The notes under the pieces were generated by a model, which saw only the letters and a program-made list of their open reading frames with translations, made no database searches and had not been told where the DNA came from. A stretch of 64,000 nt of DNA, taken from Siphonodentalium dalli. Its lineage: Eukaryota > Mollusca > Scaphopoda > Gadilida > Siphonodentaliidae. A program made the translations under genes and the position numbers. Shown here in pieces: positions 22,691-34,338 of the stretch (its first letter is position 1; each line of letters opens with the position of its first letter). The stretch is taken from NCBI GenBank assembly GCA_032622095.1, contig CP136064.1, positions 180,518,011-180,582,010 on the forward strand, read 5' to 3'.

Positions 22691-24092
22691 TAAAAATGGC
22701 ATAAAATAAATGGGAAGTCCTATCTTGTGTTCAGAAACAAGAGCCTTTCTGTCAGCCCTTTTAATTCATATTGTTTGGTTTGGCAATCTGCTACAGCCAC
22801 CCATTGCTGATGGCCATAGCCAATATGAGGGCTGTTCTGTGGATATGGGAATGTCTGGGTAGTAATTAAAATCTACTTTAATACCACTAATCGCCTTGTT
22901 TCACTGAAAACCAAATGCGACATATAAAATATGTTTTTATAAACACCAAACAATGTCATTTTGTTATTGAAAAATTTACATGACAATTACATGTATTACT
23001 GTCCCTCTAAGTCTTAATCATTGAAGTTGAATGCTATTTTTAGAATCTGACTTTGTTCGGCTATGATGTGTCTATGCTTTTCGATAGAAAATCTATATTT
23101 TAGAAGATTTTTTAAGTTGAATATGTGTTAGACCAGATTTTCCCCTTGTGCATTATTGTTTTGTTTTGAGAATAATGATGGAAATGTGTTCAAAACAAGT
23201 TTTGTAGAAATGCTGATGTGGTTGTTGTTGTTGGAATTGTTGCCGGGAACAGACAGATAATCTTTAACGTTTATATGTCCTGTAACACTTTCTATACTGA
23301 ATGGATTCTCCCATCCATTTATAAAAGTTTAGATATTGGGAGCAGGGACAGTTGTAAGTTGTAACATGAGCATTGGTAGGGAATGGCAAAATATACCCAT
23401 GATACTTCCAACAAAGTGCCATAACTCTTGGCGGGTGAACCCAAGTTTGAACTTAACCTGTATTTTGGGCCAGTAAACCCAGTCCCATACCAAATTTCAT
23501 TCCTTCCAGTCTTACTAAAGCTATCATCCGGAAATGAAAATTGAGTGCAAATTCCAACAAAAATGGCCACAATTCTGGTGAAATTGGCGGGTGGAACCAG
23601 ATTTCCAACTTGAGCTGTATTTTTTGCTATAAAAATGGAACTTTCTCAGCTCAAAGATGTCAGAAAATAAGAGGAAAATGTTGTCTCTTTTCCCAAATGT
23701 TGGACTTCTGGCGTGAATCTTTTTTTGGGAATGGTTTATTCTCATTTGGGCTCACTTATAGTTTTAAATGCGACACAATATGGTAGTAAACCCACATACC
23801 AAATTTCATTTCATTCAGTTGAGACTATCAAAAGTTGTCATCTGGAAACCAAAAGATAACGGACGGAGAGACGCCCCGCCCCAACAGATGGATGGACAGA
23901 CCGATAACATAATATGTCCCGTTTTTTTTAAAACAGAGTATAAAAACTTGATCAGCAAATGACAGACTGGGAACTGAAAATAACAAGTGCTGAAACAATC
24001 TTATTCATTGATAGAAACTGTTCAGATTATCTGAACATTTCCGGAGGAACTACTTGCCAATGAGTATTTAGTAAATAATAGTATATGGTTAA

Positions 24093-24474
24093 CCCTTTAC
24101 CCAAAAAACTGGCCAAAAACGGCCAAATAAAGCTGCAACAGCCTAAATTATCTTGGGTCTGTCTCAATAAAACCATACAAATATGGATATCATTGGAACC
24201 GGCTTATTGACCACATTGTGATGGTTACAGTTATGCCCTGTGCCAATGCATTCTCTTATATATGCGAGTCGACCATAGGTCGCCTCGCATATTTAAGAGA
24301 ATGCATTGGCCTAAACAAAATATTTTTTTACCATTTTTTCTTACATTCTTTAACAATTTAATAATTTTTAATGTGTTAAGCCAATGCATTCTCTTATATA
24401 TGCGAGGCGACCTATGGTCGACTCGCATATATAAGAGAATGCATTGGCACAGGGCCGTTCTGTTGGGTAAAGGG
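24093..24474. mobile_element. TTAA-flanked piggyBac-like MITE carrying hairpin module H
   Basis: TTAA at 24089-24092 and 24475-24478. The termini CCCTTTACCCAA and TTGGGTAAAGGG are perfect 12 bp inverted repeats. Module H occurs twice in inverted orientation (about 24239-24314 and 24381-24455) with a spacer of about 65 bp. The left side has about 145 bp with no counterpart on the right, so the module pair is off-centre. It lies in a CFAP300 intron. Confidence 0.82.
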
Positions 24475-24503
24475 TTAACATACCAGTAATACCCTTCACA
24501 TAC

Positions 24504-24585
24504 CTTCACAAATCTTTTAATGTCATACAGCTGAAATTGTTGATCAAAGCTGAATGTGTGAGCTTTTATCCTATCAAGGAGGCCC
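24504..24585 (-). CDS. CFAP300: CFAP300, internal exon (first found, towards N-terminus)
   Basis: Acceptor 'cgttgttcCAG' precedes the exon and donor GTATGT follows. It is 82 nt, one base completing a Gly/Arg codon then 27 codons. It reads GLLDRIKAHTFSFDQQFQLY and then DIKRFVK, matching the vertebrate RIKAQAFGFDQTFQSY block (about residues 40-60). It joins in frame to 22208-22139. The preceding exon with the initiator Met should lie above 24585 but was not recognised; the mobile insertions at 24.9-30.7 kb may separate it. Confidence 0.85.
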
Positions 24586-24904
24586 CTGGAACAACGAAAA
24601 AAGGTATTACTGGTATATAATATGTCATTTCCATAAACATTCAACAAAGAGTTCATATGGAAAGTCAATATGTTTTAAGGATAACCATCAAATTGATGTT
24701 GCCGATACAGCAGTTAGGACTGACTACAAGTAAGCAGTGCATATTATCTGTTTTCGGAATAAACTTGGTTTCTGAACTGGCATGATGTATTCGCGGCAAT
24801 GGCACTGCAGGATTCTTGAGTTCCAGTACCGACCGTTGCAGGGCGACTTGAACAAGGTGGTATTTCTGGCACCGCTAGATTAACTACAACTACATGTACA
24901 ACTA

Positions 24905-25843
24905 CAAATGTGAGAATACAGCTATAATAGCTGTATTCAGCTAACCTAGCTGAATTCTAACTAGAAGCACTCATTTGCCCATCTAAACTAGGTTACGCCA
25001 TTCTCCAATCACTTTCAAACAAATCAAAACTGTCACTCATTTTGTGACAAAATATTGTGTTTTGTCAACACGGCGATGTTGAATATGTGTGAAAACTCAA
25101 TACGGCGATCGATCGTCATTCGTCATAGCGGTTTAATAACTCACTTATGCATTGTGGAATACCTTGAAAACTAAATTTAATTCAATATTCAATCTGAAGA
25201 TGCAATGTCTTTATCAGTTCCGGAAAGAGTAATCCGGTGCTGCTCAAACGCAAATTGATTGGTGCTCTAAAATTATTAAATAGTTAAAAAGGGTGACATG
25301 ATATCTAGCCCGAGATTTACCAAGCGAGAACAACTCACCACTTTAGTTTACCGCACACTACATGTATCTGTATAATAACATTACGAATAGTTATCAGTAT
25401 CGCTCACAACCTGTTAGTGGTGTTTGAGTTCTTATCTTATCTAATCCATTTTAGCAGCAGGAAGAGATACACTATTATACAGGAGTGTCTTTAATGGGGT
25501 ATATCTTTGTTTTACAAGTTATTTAGTTCACGTTTTCACAGAAAATAGTCCCCAAGATATAATTTACATTCACCTCCTGTCTTAGTAAGTCGTCACACAA
25601 AATCAAAATCGCTGTGTTGATAAATTGCAACACTTTGTCACAAAACAAGTGACGTTTTATATTTTGGTTGAAAGTGATCAGATAATAGGATGATCTAAAT
25701 TTGATGTACAAATTAGCGTTTCTAAGTTCTAGTTTATTATCGAAAAACAGCCGGTTTGAGAATAGAATATATAAGTGGATTCAGCCAAGTACCGGTAGGT
25801 TAGCTGAATACACCTACTGTAGCTGTATATATCCTAACATTTG
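24905..25843. repeat. Inverted-repeat element of about 940 bp
   Basis: The left end 'caaatgtgagaatacagct' and 'gtattcagctaacct' is matched, inverted, by the right end 'aggttagctgaatacacc' and 'agctgtatatatcctaacat'. Pairing covers about 55 bases. The interior has no recognised frame. It abuts the Mutator-like element that starts at about 25862. Confidence 0.55.
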
Positions 25844-26169
25844 CCAGACCTGTCAGGGTGGGTACAGGACGTTTCATACCGTGGTCGTTTCGTACCATCT
25901 GGTCGTTTCATTTCATATTTTTTTGTCGTTTCGTACCGCATTGTTTGGTCGTTTCATACCATGTAGGAAATCAATTGGTCGTTTCGTACCATGTGGAAAA
26001 CAGCAACATTTTTTATTTATTTGGGGTTTTGGACAAGGCCAGGGAGGATTTGGAAGGGGTGGCACCCCTCCCCTACAACCCACTTATGAATGATTTTGGG
26101 TGTTATGAGGATGAAATTCATAACGATGAGAAGGGAAAATGATCTCGACTTCAATTTTTTTTTTTTTTT

Positions 26170-27251
26170 TTACTTCTTCTTTGCTTTGGTTTTCTTCCTT
26201 GTTTCTATGTTGGTGGTTGATGTATTTTCTTCCTGGAGAAATGCTGCTACTAATTCTTCATTTTTCTTTTGGTGTGCTTCAGCGATGTTAGTCTTTTCTT
26301 CTAACGCAGCCATTTCCCGCTGGGCAGATTTTATCGCCTCCCACACATCCGAAACAGCAGAGCTGGTGGTGGTGTTGTTGTTGCTGCCGGTGGAGATGGG
26401 AGACACCGGATCGAGATGAAATTCCAGTGTCCGAGGTGGTAAGGTGTCCATCTCCACATCAAAGCTGGCGGCAGGCACGTCCTGGTGGTATCGGCATCCC
26501 TGTCTCCGCTTGCCTCGATGACGACGGCAGGGACATCCAGAGTGACAGCAGCGTCCCTGCTGGCTGGTGAAATGTCGCCGACGTCCACATTAGCAGCCAA
26601 GTGGGGGGAGCTGGACATCTCTCAGCTCGCCCCTGTCTCCACTTGGCTCTTCTGTCGGCGTCCCTTCTCTTCCTGGAGGGGGTCTTCTTCTTCCGCCTCT
26701 TCTTCTTCTGCTTCTGGTCCAAGTCGCCATATCAGCTTCCGAAGTACCGCCAGCAGAGGGTACTGCTAGAGCAATCTGGTAGTCCACAGACAGATTCACG
26801 AAGCCTCCCTTAGCCTGGTGTAGTGTCCAGCTAAGGGTATCCACAACGTGTAATCTGCCTAGGGCGGCTAACACAGCAGAGGGGATTAAATCCATAATCC
26901 TCTGCCAAGTCCAGTCAACAGTTCACTACGAATCGCTCGGGCAGCTAGTCCCGAAGGACGGCCACACAACTCACAAGCAATTCGGCACCAGTCAACGGGA
27001 ACAGCGATAAGACGCAAAGCAAGAGCAATGCGACCTACAAACTCGACCACCAGCTGATGAATGAAATATTGAAAACAGCAACATTTTAACAATATTTTAT
27101 ATATACAGTTAGAATGGACTGCTATTTTCTCGAAAATAAGAACAAGTTTAAAGAATAAATATTCATGTTTTTGGAATGCGGCGAAAGATCTTATAAATGA
27201 GATTTGCTTACATCGAGTTTGAATACTAATCACGCTGACAATATTATTCAT
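26170..27251 (-). pseudogene. Broken protein-coding region of an unrecognised mobile-element protein
   Basis: GC-rich compared with its surroundings. Read on the minus strand through at least three frame changes it gives one protein-like sequence of about 300-350 residues. The first part is FVGRIALALRLIAVPVDWC ... ARAIRSELLTGLGRGLWI, then SAVLAALGRLHVVDTLSWTL ... QIALAVPSAGGTSEADMA. A strongly basic stretch (QKQKKKRRKKKTPSRKRR) resembles a nuclear localisation signal. Next come an acidic linker with DVGDISPASRD and a coiled coil (VWEAIKSAQREMAALEEKTN ... KKNEELVAAFLQEE), ending KKTKAKKK and a stop near 26170. I do not recognise the family. Lying divergently to the finger protein, it may be the second gene of the same element. 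Confidence 0.5.
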
Positions 27252-27475
27252 GTTATTGAATGAGGCGAAAGATCTTATAAGATGTTTTTACAACGAGTGT
27301 TAATACTACCGGTAATCACGCTGATTTCATCTGTATAAACAAGAGGTGAGCTCTTACTGATTACCACTAATTACCACCTGCCTTCTTGATCATGATGCAC
27401 ACCTCTTCGTGAGTTGTTTTTGTTGGAATACTATAACATGAGATCCCCCACCATTTCATCATTCATCTCACAATC

Positions 27476-28150
27476 ATGTCTGATATTCTCTCCGACGTTA
27501 ATTGTATAGAGTGTTCAAGAGAGGTTCGTCCGCATCAACACAGTTTTCAATGTGAAGGTTAGTACTTGTATAAATATTATACAATTTTATTTTGAACATC
27601 AACTTAACTTAACAATTAAAAAATTGAATTGAATCAATACATATCTGTATAATTCATTTGGATCAATACAAATATATAATATTATATATATAGATATATA
27701 CAGATATATGCCACATTGACATGTGTTTCCAGGTTGCCACAGATGGCAGCACTGTACATGCAACACCGGTGTTAGTATGGAAGTCTACAGACATGCCATA
27801 AAAACAGTGATGCCAATTGATTGGGTCTGCACCGTATGCAGCCAAACTACGACAGTAGAGCAGACGGCAGAAGATACAGCGATCGCAAACTTCGACATTG
27901 AAATGACAACGACGACTCCACCTCCAACGAGAAGAGACCATTCGACCTTGAAGAAACGTTCAACCGGCCACATGACCCAGATTAATCGTCAATACTGCTT
28001 CCTGAACCACCATCGACTTTCAAAAAGATTGACAATGGGACAAAATGAGGCAAGCCAAAGCTAGTATCCAGCGACGGATTCAGCTTCACCGTAAAGAGAC
28101 ATTGTTTGTTCCAGCAGTTGCCGTCGTTGTCGAGTCGGCTGAATAGGATG
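27476..28150 (+). pseudogene. PHD-like finger plus FLYWCH fragment of a transposon protein
   Basis: Exon 1 (27476-27557) starts MSDILSDVNCIECSREVRP and ends at a GTTAGT donor. Exon 2 starts after 'gtgtttccAG' at 27733. The joined frame gives a C4HC3 pattern: C10, C13, C26, C29, H34, C37, C60, C63, with WQH and CNTG between, as in finger domains of invertebrate FLYWCH/MULE-associated proteins. After about residue 90 the original frame shifts (NDNDDSTSNEKRPFDLEETF in another frame), with an in-frame TAA. A FLYWCH start follows: STFKKIDNGTK, a TGA where Arg is expected, then GKPKLVSSDGFSFTVKR. The aromatic/Cys core and any transposase are missing. A TA-flanked insertion begins 70 bp later. Confidence 0.65.
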
Positions 28151-28325
28151 TTAATTGTTACAATCATGTCCCATGTCATACTTTATTGTTGTCATTTATA
28201 AAATACTGTTATTAATGTTAATACAGTGAAACCTCTCCAAACCGGACCCTCTACAATCCGAACCCCTCTCCATTCTGAACGAATTGTTCAGTCCCGAATT
28301 TACCCAAGTGCATTGTCACTAATGA

Positions 28326-28622
28326 TTACCTCTGTAATCCGAAACCTCTGTACTCCGAATACCGGACAGCTTTATTAGTCCATAAGTGAACAAATACGCT
28401 AATGTTTACCTCCAAAATCCGAACGATTAAAGCGTACTCCGAATACCGGACAGCTTTATTAGTCCATAAGTGAACAAATACACTAATGTTTACCTCCAAA
28501 ATCCGAATGCTTAAAGTGTATTCCGAATACCAGACAGCTTTATTAGTCCATAAGTGAACAAATACACTAACGTTTACCTCCAAAATCCGAGCGCTTAAAG
28601 CGATGGAAGAGACCGAACGCAA
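28326..28622. repeat. 84 bp tandem repeat, three and a half copies
   Basis: 'cagctttattagtccataag' recurs at 28367, 28451 and 28535, exactly 84 bases apart, with few substitutions. Since 84 is divisible by three, a minus-strand frame of 98 codons with a 28-residue period stays open; this is not evidence of coding. Confidence 0.85.
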
Positions 28623-29507
28623 TCAGTTAAAATCGGTGAACGTTTCCGTTTTTGAGTTGACCTGTGTGACCTCGATCACCATCAGTTAGTTAGAAACGAA
28701 TGATGTGTTCTTGGTACACCGTCAGTTAGTTAGAAGAAACGGATGATGTGTTCTTGGTACATTAATCAAATTTATTTACAAATTAAAAGAAATATAATGC
28801 CTGAGAATAAAAAGATACTACCGTATTTATAATTAATCTTATTCTAAATAAATTCCGAAAGCGATACCAGACGATCGCGCATGCACACAGGTAATATACT
28901 TTCGTACTATTGAAAAAGCGTACCAATTTAATTAGTGGTCTTTGTATCGGCAAAGCTTTGAAACGGATTAAACAACAGGTGTCAAATTGGATGAGCCTAA
29001 ACCAGAATTGGTTACTGCACTGCACCACCTTCCGATACATGCAGATACAGATAGATATACATGCTTGCTTATATCACAAACAGATTGAACAATGGTGACT
29101 TCACAGGTACACGTAATTAGAGCAGTGACACATTGTTTTTACATCAGCTATTGTGCTGGAATGGACTCTTTGTTTTTACAACAATTGTCCAAACTAAACA
29201 CTAATTCGCTAAAAGTACAGGATGGTAGTTTATTGTTACCATCACAGTTTTATTAAATCAACTTATCACAATTAATGGAAAATGATAGCTCAGAGTTGAA
29301 ATCTACCGTCAACAACATTTTCAAAAACCGCGAATCACCATAAAATGTATCATTTCCGTGTTTCCTGGTTTCTCTATACATATATTTATTTCTTATTATA
29401 ACATGTTTATCTATTGCAATTCATGTTTTATTTTGTAGTTTATTGAATAAATTTTAAGTAATCAGTAATGAGGTGTTCGGGTCTCGATAACTCTTACTGA
29501 CAGTGGC

Positions 29508-30364
29508 CAGGGCCGCCGGAAGGACTGAAGGGCAGGGGGGGCAAACCTATTATTGGGGCCACATTTTGTGAAGATGTATAGTACACGTACGGTCACCGGT
29601 AAAATGCGTATAGCATTAGCAGTGACTTCACAATGACCGGGATATCGCGAATGCTAGCACGTATAATGCGTCGATGTTCATATACTTTATGTAAAAAAAA
29701 TAATCAGAGTTCAGCAAATTATACAACAATAAACTCAGTTTCTTTAAAAGCCGACGCAATCTCGAATCATCGATTTAGGTCTCCGGAATCTCCATTCACA
29801 TCAGTCTGACCTTGACATTCGCCAACAGCGCGTGTCCAATAAAGACGACTCTACTAAAAGTGCAATACTCTCTATTTTATCGGGTTAATAGAATGCACCC
29901 CCATCAAATTTAGTCAGGCGATGTATAACATATTTTACTAGCATGATTTTGCGTTGTGAAAGACAAGCTGAATGTTTCAATAAATCATATAAGTTTTTTT
30001 CCGGAGACAGGAGCTACCAGAAATAATTTTCAGGTCTGCTCATAGGTGATGCATGACACGAACTGTCGTGTGCAGATTAGGACATGGGGACTGATAAATA
30101 ATTCGAAGATGCAGTTTGCGTTGTGAGATTAGGCCGACGGTCAGGAACAACAGGCGTGTTTAATTACCTCCCAGTGGGACTGCTTAGTTTGTAGTGGCAG
30201 ATTCGTAATGAACAGCAGATATCTACTGACATCTTTTAATATTCCCCATCACATCGCTCTAAAATTGAGAGTTATACTCGCGTATATATATACATGCGAG
30301 TTTCAAGGGGCATCTTGATATTGGAAGGGCCCCCCCCCCATGCCCCCCCTCTCTGGCGGCCCTG
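29508..30364. mobile_element. hAT-type element, non-autonomous, nested
   Basis: The termini CAGGGCCGCCGGAAGGAC and, inwards from the right, CAGGGCCGCCAGAGAGG are inverted. The flanks ACAGTGGC (29500-29507) and ACGGTGGC (30365-30372) are an 8 bp duplication with one mismatch. C-tracts follow at the right end. There is no transposase frame in the 857 bp. It is inserted within the pogo-like element, giving three nesting levels. Confidence 0.75.
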
Positions 30365-30866
30365 ACGGTGGCAATATATTCCGATGGTTTTGCGATTTTC
30401 TGTAAAACAAACACCTCTCTAAACCGAACAGAAGGGCTGGTCCGAAGGGTGTTCGGTTTATAGAGGTTTTACTGTATGTTGTTATTATAAAATAAAGAAT
30501 AAAATAAACACTGTTTTTCCCCCATTCACATGGTACAAGACACGGTACGAAACGACCAAACGATTTCCTACATGGTACGAAACAACCAATTGATTCCTAC
30601 GTGGTACGAAACGACCAAACAATGCGGTACGAAACGACAAAAAAATATGGTACGAAACAACCAGATGGTACGAAACATCCAGGTATGAAACACCATGATA
30701 CAAAACATCTAGAATCCGTTAGGGTGGATTTAATTTTAAAAAATTTGAATATTATTTTGAACATTGGGTAGATTTTTTTATAGAATTCCATAGATCTAAC
30801 ATGTTTTTTATTGTAAATTCTAAAATTGCATCGCAAATTGTGATGCAAATAGAGGCTAGAGAGTAG

Positions 30867-31318
30867 AGGTTAGAAGGAACTAAATGTTTTCCATAGGCCA
30901 CAGTGTTAACGTTTGACCACGCCCACGCTAAATTTTCGAGTTCCGAAGTGCACGATGCATGCGTTCGTAAAGACCAACCCTTTCGGCATCTGTTCGCACA
31001 TAGGAGTACCTTTCGAGCCACGCCTTTTTCGAAAACCAGCATATGTTTTCCACACTACCCAACTTTTTGCACAGAATTTGACAGTCTGACAAAAGCCAAT
31101 ACACAGCCTCAATATCCCGCCATTGTTTGGACACGAACGCATTTCAGACTAGGAAACGCCCACGTTTTTACATGCTATGGGTATTATATTTCTTGAATTT
31201 GTTAAATTATTTGACATTTTATACGCCAATCGCGCGCCAGAATTTTTTAAACTCGTATTCGAGATACCCTGTAAAAACGAAAGGGACGTAATTCTACTTA
31301 TTTAGTTCCTTCTAACCT
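30867..31318. repeat. 452 bp repeat, copy 1 of a direct pair
   Basis: The ends are inverted ('aggttagaaggaactaaat' / 'atttagttccttctaacct'). Its twin at 32208-32659 has the same length and differs at only a handful of bases, so the two are recent copies or kept alike. A minus-strand frame of 68 codons (WRDIEAVYWLLSDCQ...) and one of 78 codons are open in both, but with so little divergence this says nothing about selection. Confidence 0.8.
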
Positions 31319-32207
31319 TAAGAGATGTGCAAACATGACCCTATGTAATCCCTACTAGCCCTGCGTGAAGCTGTGTCATATCTATGCTAAATAAAACTGA
31401 TTTTACACATTTCTTTGTTCTCGTTCCCCAGCAATCATGGTTATTTTAACCCCACTGTATCTGAAGATGGTTCATCTACTGGGGAATTTTTTGTGGAAAT
31501 GTGTCCATGTCGTTGCCAATGATGGGAACGTCCCTTCCTAAATAAAAGAACTAATAGTTGGGAATTGATCAGTACCGTCTGCAGTTCAACATAAAAAATT
31601 ATGGGTGCCTCGGGGTCATGTCATGCCGAGATTTGCCATATTTGGGAAAATTCTCAAAATATGTGGAAATTTTGGTAAAATTTGGTAATTAAACTAACAG
31701 AATATGCCTTTAATGGGCACGACGCGCATGTATATAGCGGCACAGACAATACGTGCAAATCATGTTTCAGATGATATGCTTAGTTGACCAAACTTGTCCG
31801 GGTTTCTGAATAAATAGTTAGATTTTTACACCCCACCCCCCTGCACCAGAAAAGATAGGAATTTCTACACGGTCGACAAGTTGGCAGCTGCATGGTTAAA
31901 AATACTCGAGACGTCAAGTTTATGCTGATGGTCAGAAGTCCACAAATAGATAAAGATATCGATGTGAGGTGATTTCTCTCTTAAAGTGGCACACCAGATA
32001 CAGAATAACGATAAATAAGTGAAAATCTCACAAAGGTTATTAGGTGCAAATATTCCCCACTTCCTGAAAAATGGCAATAAAATCCAAATTCTGGTGTAAT
32101 GTAATGTCTAACTATGTATGCTTCGCAAATCAGATCACAATTATGTGATTTTTCACCACGTTTGTCCATCATAGGCCGAAATACGAAAAATTCGATTTTT
32201 CTGCTTT
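31319..32207. other. Spacer between the twin 452 bp repeats; no gene seen
   Basis: No exon or domain recognised. Bracketed by the two direct repeats, with TAGAGGCTAG outside both (30850-30859 and 32659-32668). Confidence 0.5.
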
Positions 32208-32659
32208 AGGTTAGAAGGAACTAAATGTTTTCCATAGGCCACAGTGTTAACGTTTGACCACGCCCACGCTAAATTTTTGAGTTCCGAAGTGCACGATGCA
32301 TGCGTTCGTAAAGACCAACCCTTTCGGCATCTGTTCGCACATAGGAGTACCTTTCGAGCCACGCCTTTTTCGAAAACCAGCATATGTTTTCCACACTACC
32401 CAACTTTTTGCACATAATTTGACAGTCTGACAAAAGCCAATACACAGCCTCAATATCCCGCCATTGTTTGGACACGAACGCATTTCAGACTAGGAAACGC
32501 CCACGTTTTTACATGCTATGGGTATTATATTTCTTGAATTTGTTAAATTATTTGACATATTATACGCCAATCGCGCGCCAGAATTTTTTTAACTCGTATT
32601 CGAGATACCCTGTAAAAACGAAAGGGACGTAATTCTACTTATTTAGTTCCTTCTAACCT
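32208..32659. repeat. 452 bp repeat, copy 2 of a direct pair
   Basis: Almost identical to 30867-31318 in the same orientation, with the same inverted ends of about 19-20 bases. Confidence 0.8.
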
Positions 32660-33655
32660 AGAGGCTAGTAGTCTAAGTAGAGCTGCATGTCCATGTATAT
32701 ATTTGTGTTCTCGTTATAACGCAGAATTTTTGGCATTTTCTGTTTACTGTGCTACCAAGAATAACATAACTGAGTATATGATATATCATTTACCGATACC
32801 CGTTAAAATATAGCTTTCTTATGTTTGTTTAAATTTTCTTTCCTAATTTCGTCGCATTTTTAGGCGCAACGTTAGCGTCCTTAGCAATGGGTACACATGA
32901 GCAATTTCGTGCAATAAATCACGCAGAATCAAATGCATTATGTTTTCGTTACCATTTCATAAAATAATCTTTATTGTCCTTGCTCTCTAAGGAGGCAAAT
33001 TTCTTTCCATCAAGGTGCTTAAATGTAAATTTGTTCTCCGCTTCGACAGCCATGTTGATGGGACTGAGAAAATGCCAATGCCCCTGGAGAACACTGGCGT
33101 TCGTACCCAGTAACGTAACCACATTAAGGTGAAGGTCAAGTGATCAGTTTGAATGGGAATTCCATCAAACCTATTAAATATCACTGGCAAATAACTGACT
33201 TAACTGACAGAAGACCAAGGTACGACTGCACGTGGTTACTATACGGCATCCGTAATATCACTGACATAATAAAGAGCGTTCGTTATATCACTGAATAATA
33301 AAGAGCGTTTCAGTATAGTGTATTATCTAACATAGTACACATTGACAAGCTATGTGTTGCATCACAACTAATAAAGAGCGTTTGTATTGATAGTTACAAC
33401 GTGCTATATTTACACACTATGGAAGAACACCGATATTTACCCATAAGTATTACCCAATTATTCACGAAAGGCGCTATACAGTATACTAAATCGATAAACA
33501 ATTCGTATAATCACAAACTATCTTTATTATATAGATAACAATAATACATTGGATTAATAATTATACTCGCATTGTCCATTCGGGTCATTCCTAACATAAA
33601 TATATCCTTATTTCTAAATTTATGATAATGAAATCTGCATATATCTACAGATAGG
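32660..33655. other. No gene; three copies of the AATAAAGAGCGTTT motif
   Basis: The motif or a one-base variant lies at 33268-33280, 33297-33310 and 33370-33383; related copies are at 40467-40522 and 43033-43087. No exon recognised. Confidence 0.5.
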
Positions 33656-34197
33656 GCAATAACGCGAAATTGTGTGACTCCCTTGGGCGCCATCTTGGAT
33701 TACGTCATGAATGCGACATTTATCACGTGGCAAACAACCGAAATTTTGTAGGGAAGACATCATTACATAAGACACATATAACCACTAACAATCCGCATAT
33801 GGGGGAGGGGGTCTACAGAGAGCCCAAAAAATGCAGATTTAAAGACAAATCTGCGTTTTTTTTCAATTTTGGTAGCCTTTTTTTATATTTTGGCGGCCAT
33901 CTTGGGCCTTGGCTAACAAAATTGATCTCATTCAATGCGCATATGTATAATTAACAGGATACCATTAATTACAACACCATATGTTAACAATTTGTTCTTC
34001 AATCGGCTTAAAACTTGAAATAGTGCAATAACGCGAAATTGGGTGACCCCCTTGGGCGCCATCTTGGATTACGTCATCAATGCGACACTTGTGAAGTGGC
34101 AAACAACCGAAATTTTGTAGGGCAGATATCATTCTATACGAAAAATATAGCCACCAAAAATCCGCATAGGGGGGGGGTCTACCAGCAGCCCAAGGTC
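33656..34197. repeat. Tandem duplication, period about 370 bp
   Basis: 'gcaataacgcgaaattg' through 'ttgggcgccatcttggatta', 'caaacaaccgaaattttgta' and 'aatccgcata' plus a G tract occurs at 33656-33834 and again at 34025-34197, about 90 percent alike by eye. The intervening sequence is not repeated. Confidence 0.75.
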
Positions 34198-34338
34198 TAT
34201 ATAGTCTGGTACCACTGAGGCAACCACAAATAGCTCAGAGCACATTCCTGGCGTAGTAAATGTTTGTGAGAATCGTAGTATTTAGAGATAGTTATAAATA
34301 AAACAAAATATGAAAGAATAATCAGTCATGAATATCGT

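Larger units (their letters stand above)
28224..30474. mobile_element. pogo/Tc1-like element, TA-flanked, nested in the MULE-like element
   Basis: TA precedes CAGTGAAACCTCTCCAAACC at 28224 and follows GGTTTATAGAGGTTTTACTG at 30474. The inverted ends (CAGTRAAACCTCTMYAAACC) and TA duplication are typical of pogo/Tigger-type elements. Further 'aaacctctgtactccgaat' and 'aaacacctctctaaaccg' phrases lie just inside. No DDE frame is seen. It carries an 84 bp tandem repeat and a hAT-type insertion. Confidence 0.65.
25862..30720. mobile_element. Probable Mutator-like (FLYWCH-type) element with repeat-rich inverted arms, disrupted
   Basis: The arms at 25869-26000 and 30531-30710 are inverted and align over about 130-150 bases. 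Both are made of irregular roughly 25 bp units containing 'ggtcgtttcgtaccatgt'. AGGGTGG at 25855-25861 and 30721-30727 may be a worn 9 bp target duplication. Between the arms lie a PHD-like/FLYWCH pseudogene (+, 27476-28150) and a second broken coding region in the opposite direction (-, 26170-27251). FLYWCH fingers often accompany MULE transposases, hence the class call. No transposase is visible; a 2.25 kb pogo-like insertion begins just after the FLYWCH fragment. Confidence 0.6.

Noticed and set aside
24231-24668. 145-codon minus-strand frame
   Set aside because: Only its middle (24504-24585) is a real CFAP300 exon; the rest runs through the intron and the hairpin module of the TTAA element.
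30906-31142. 78- and 68-codon minus-strand frames, open in both 452 bp repeats
   Set aside because: The two copies are almost identical, so openness in both is not independent evidence of coding; no domain recognised.
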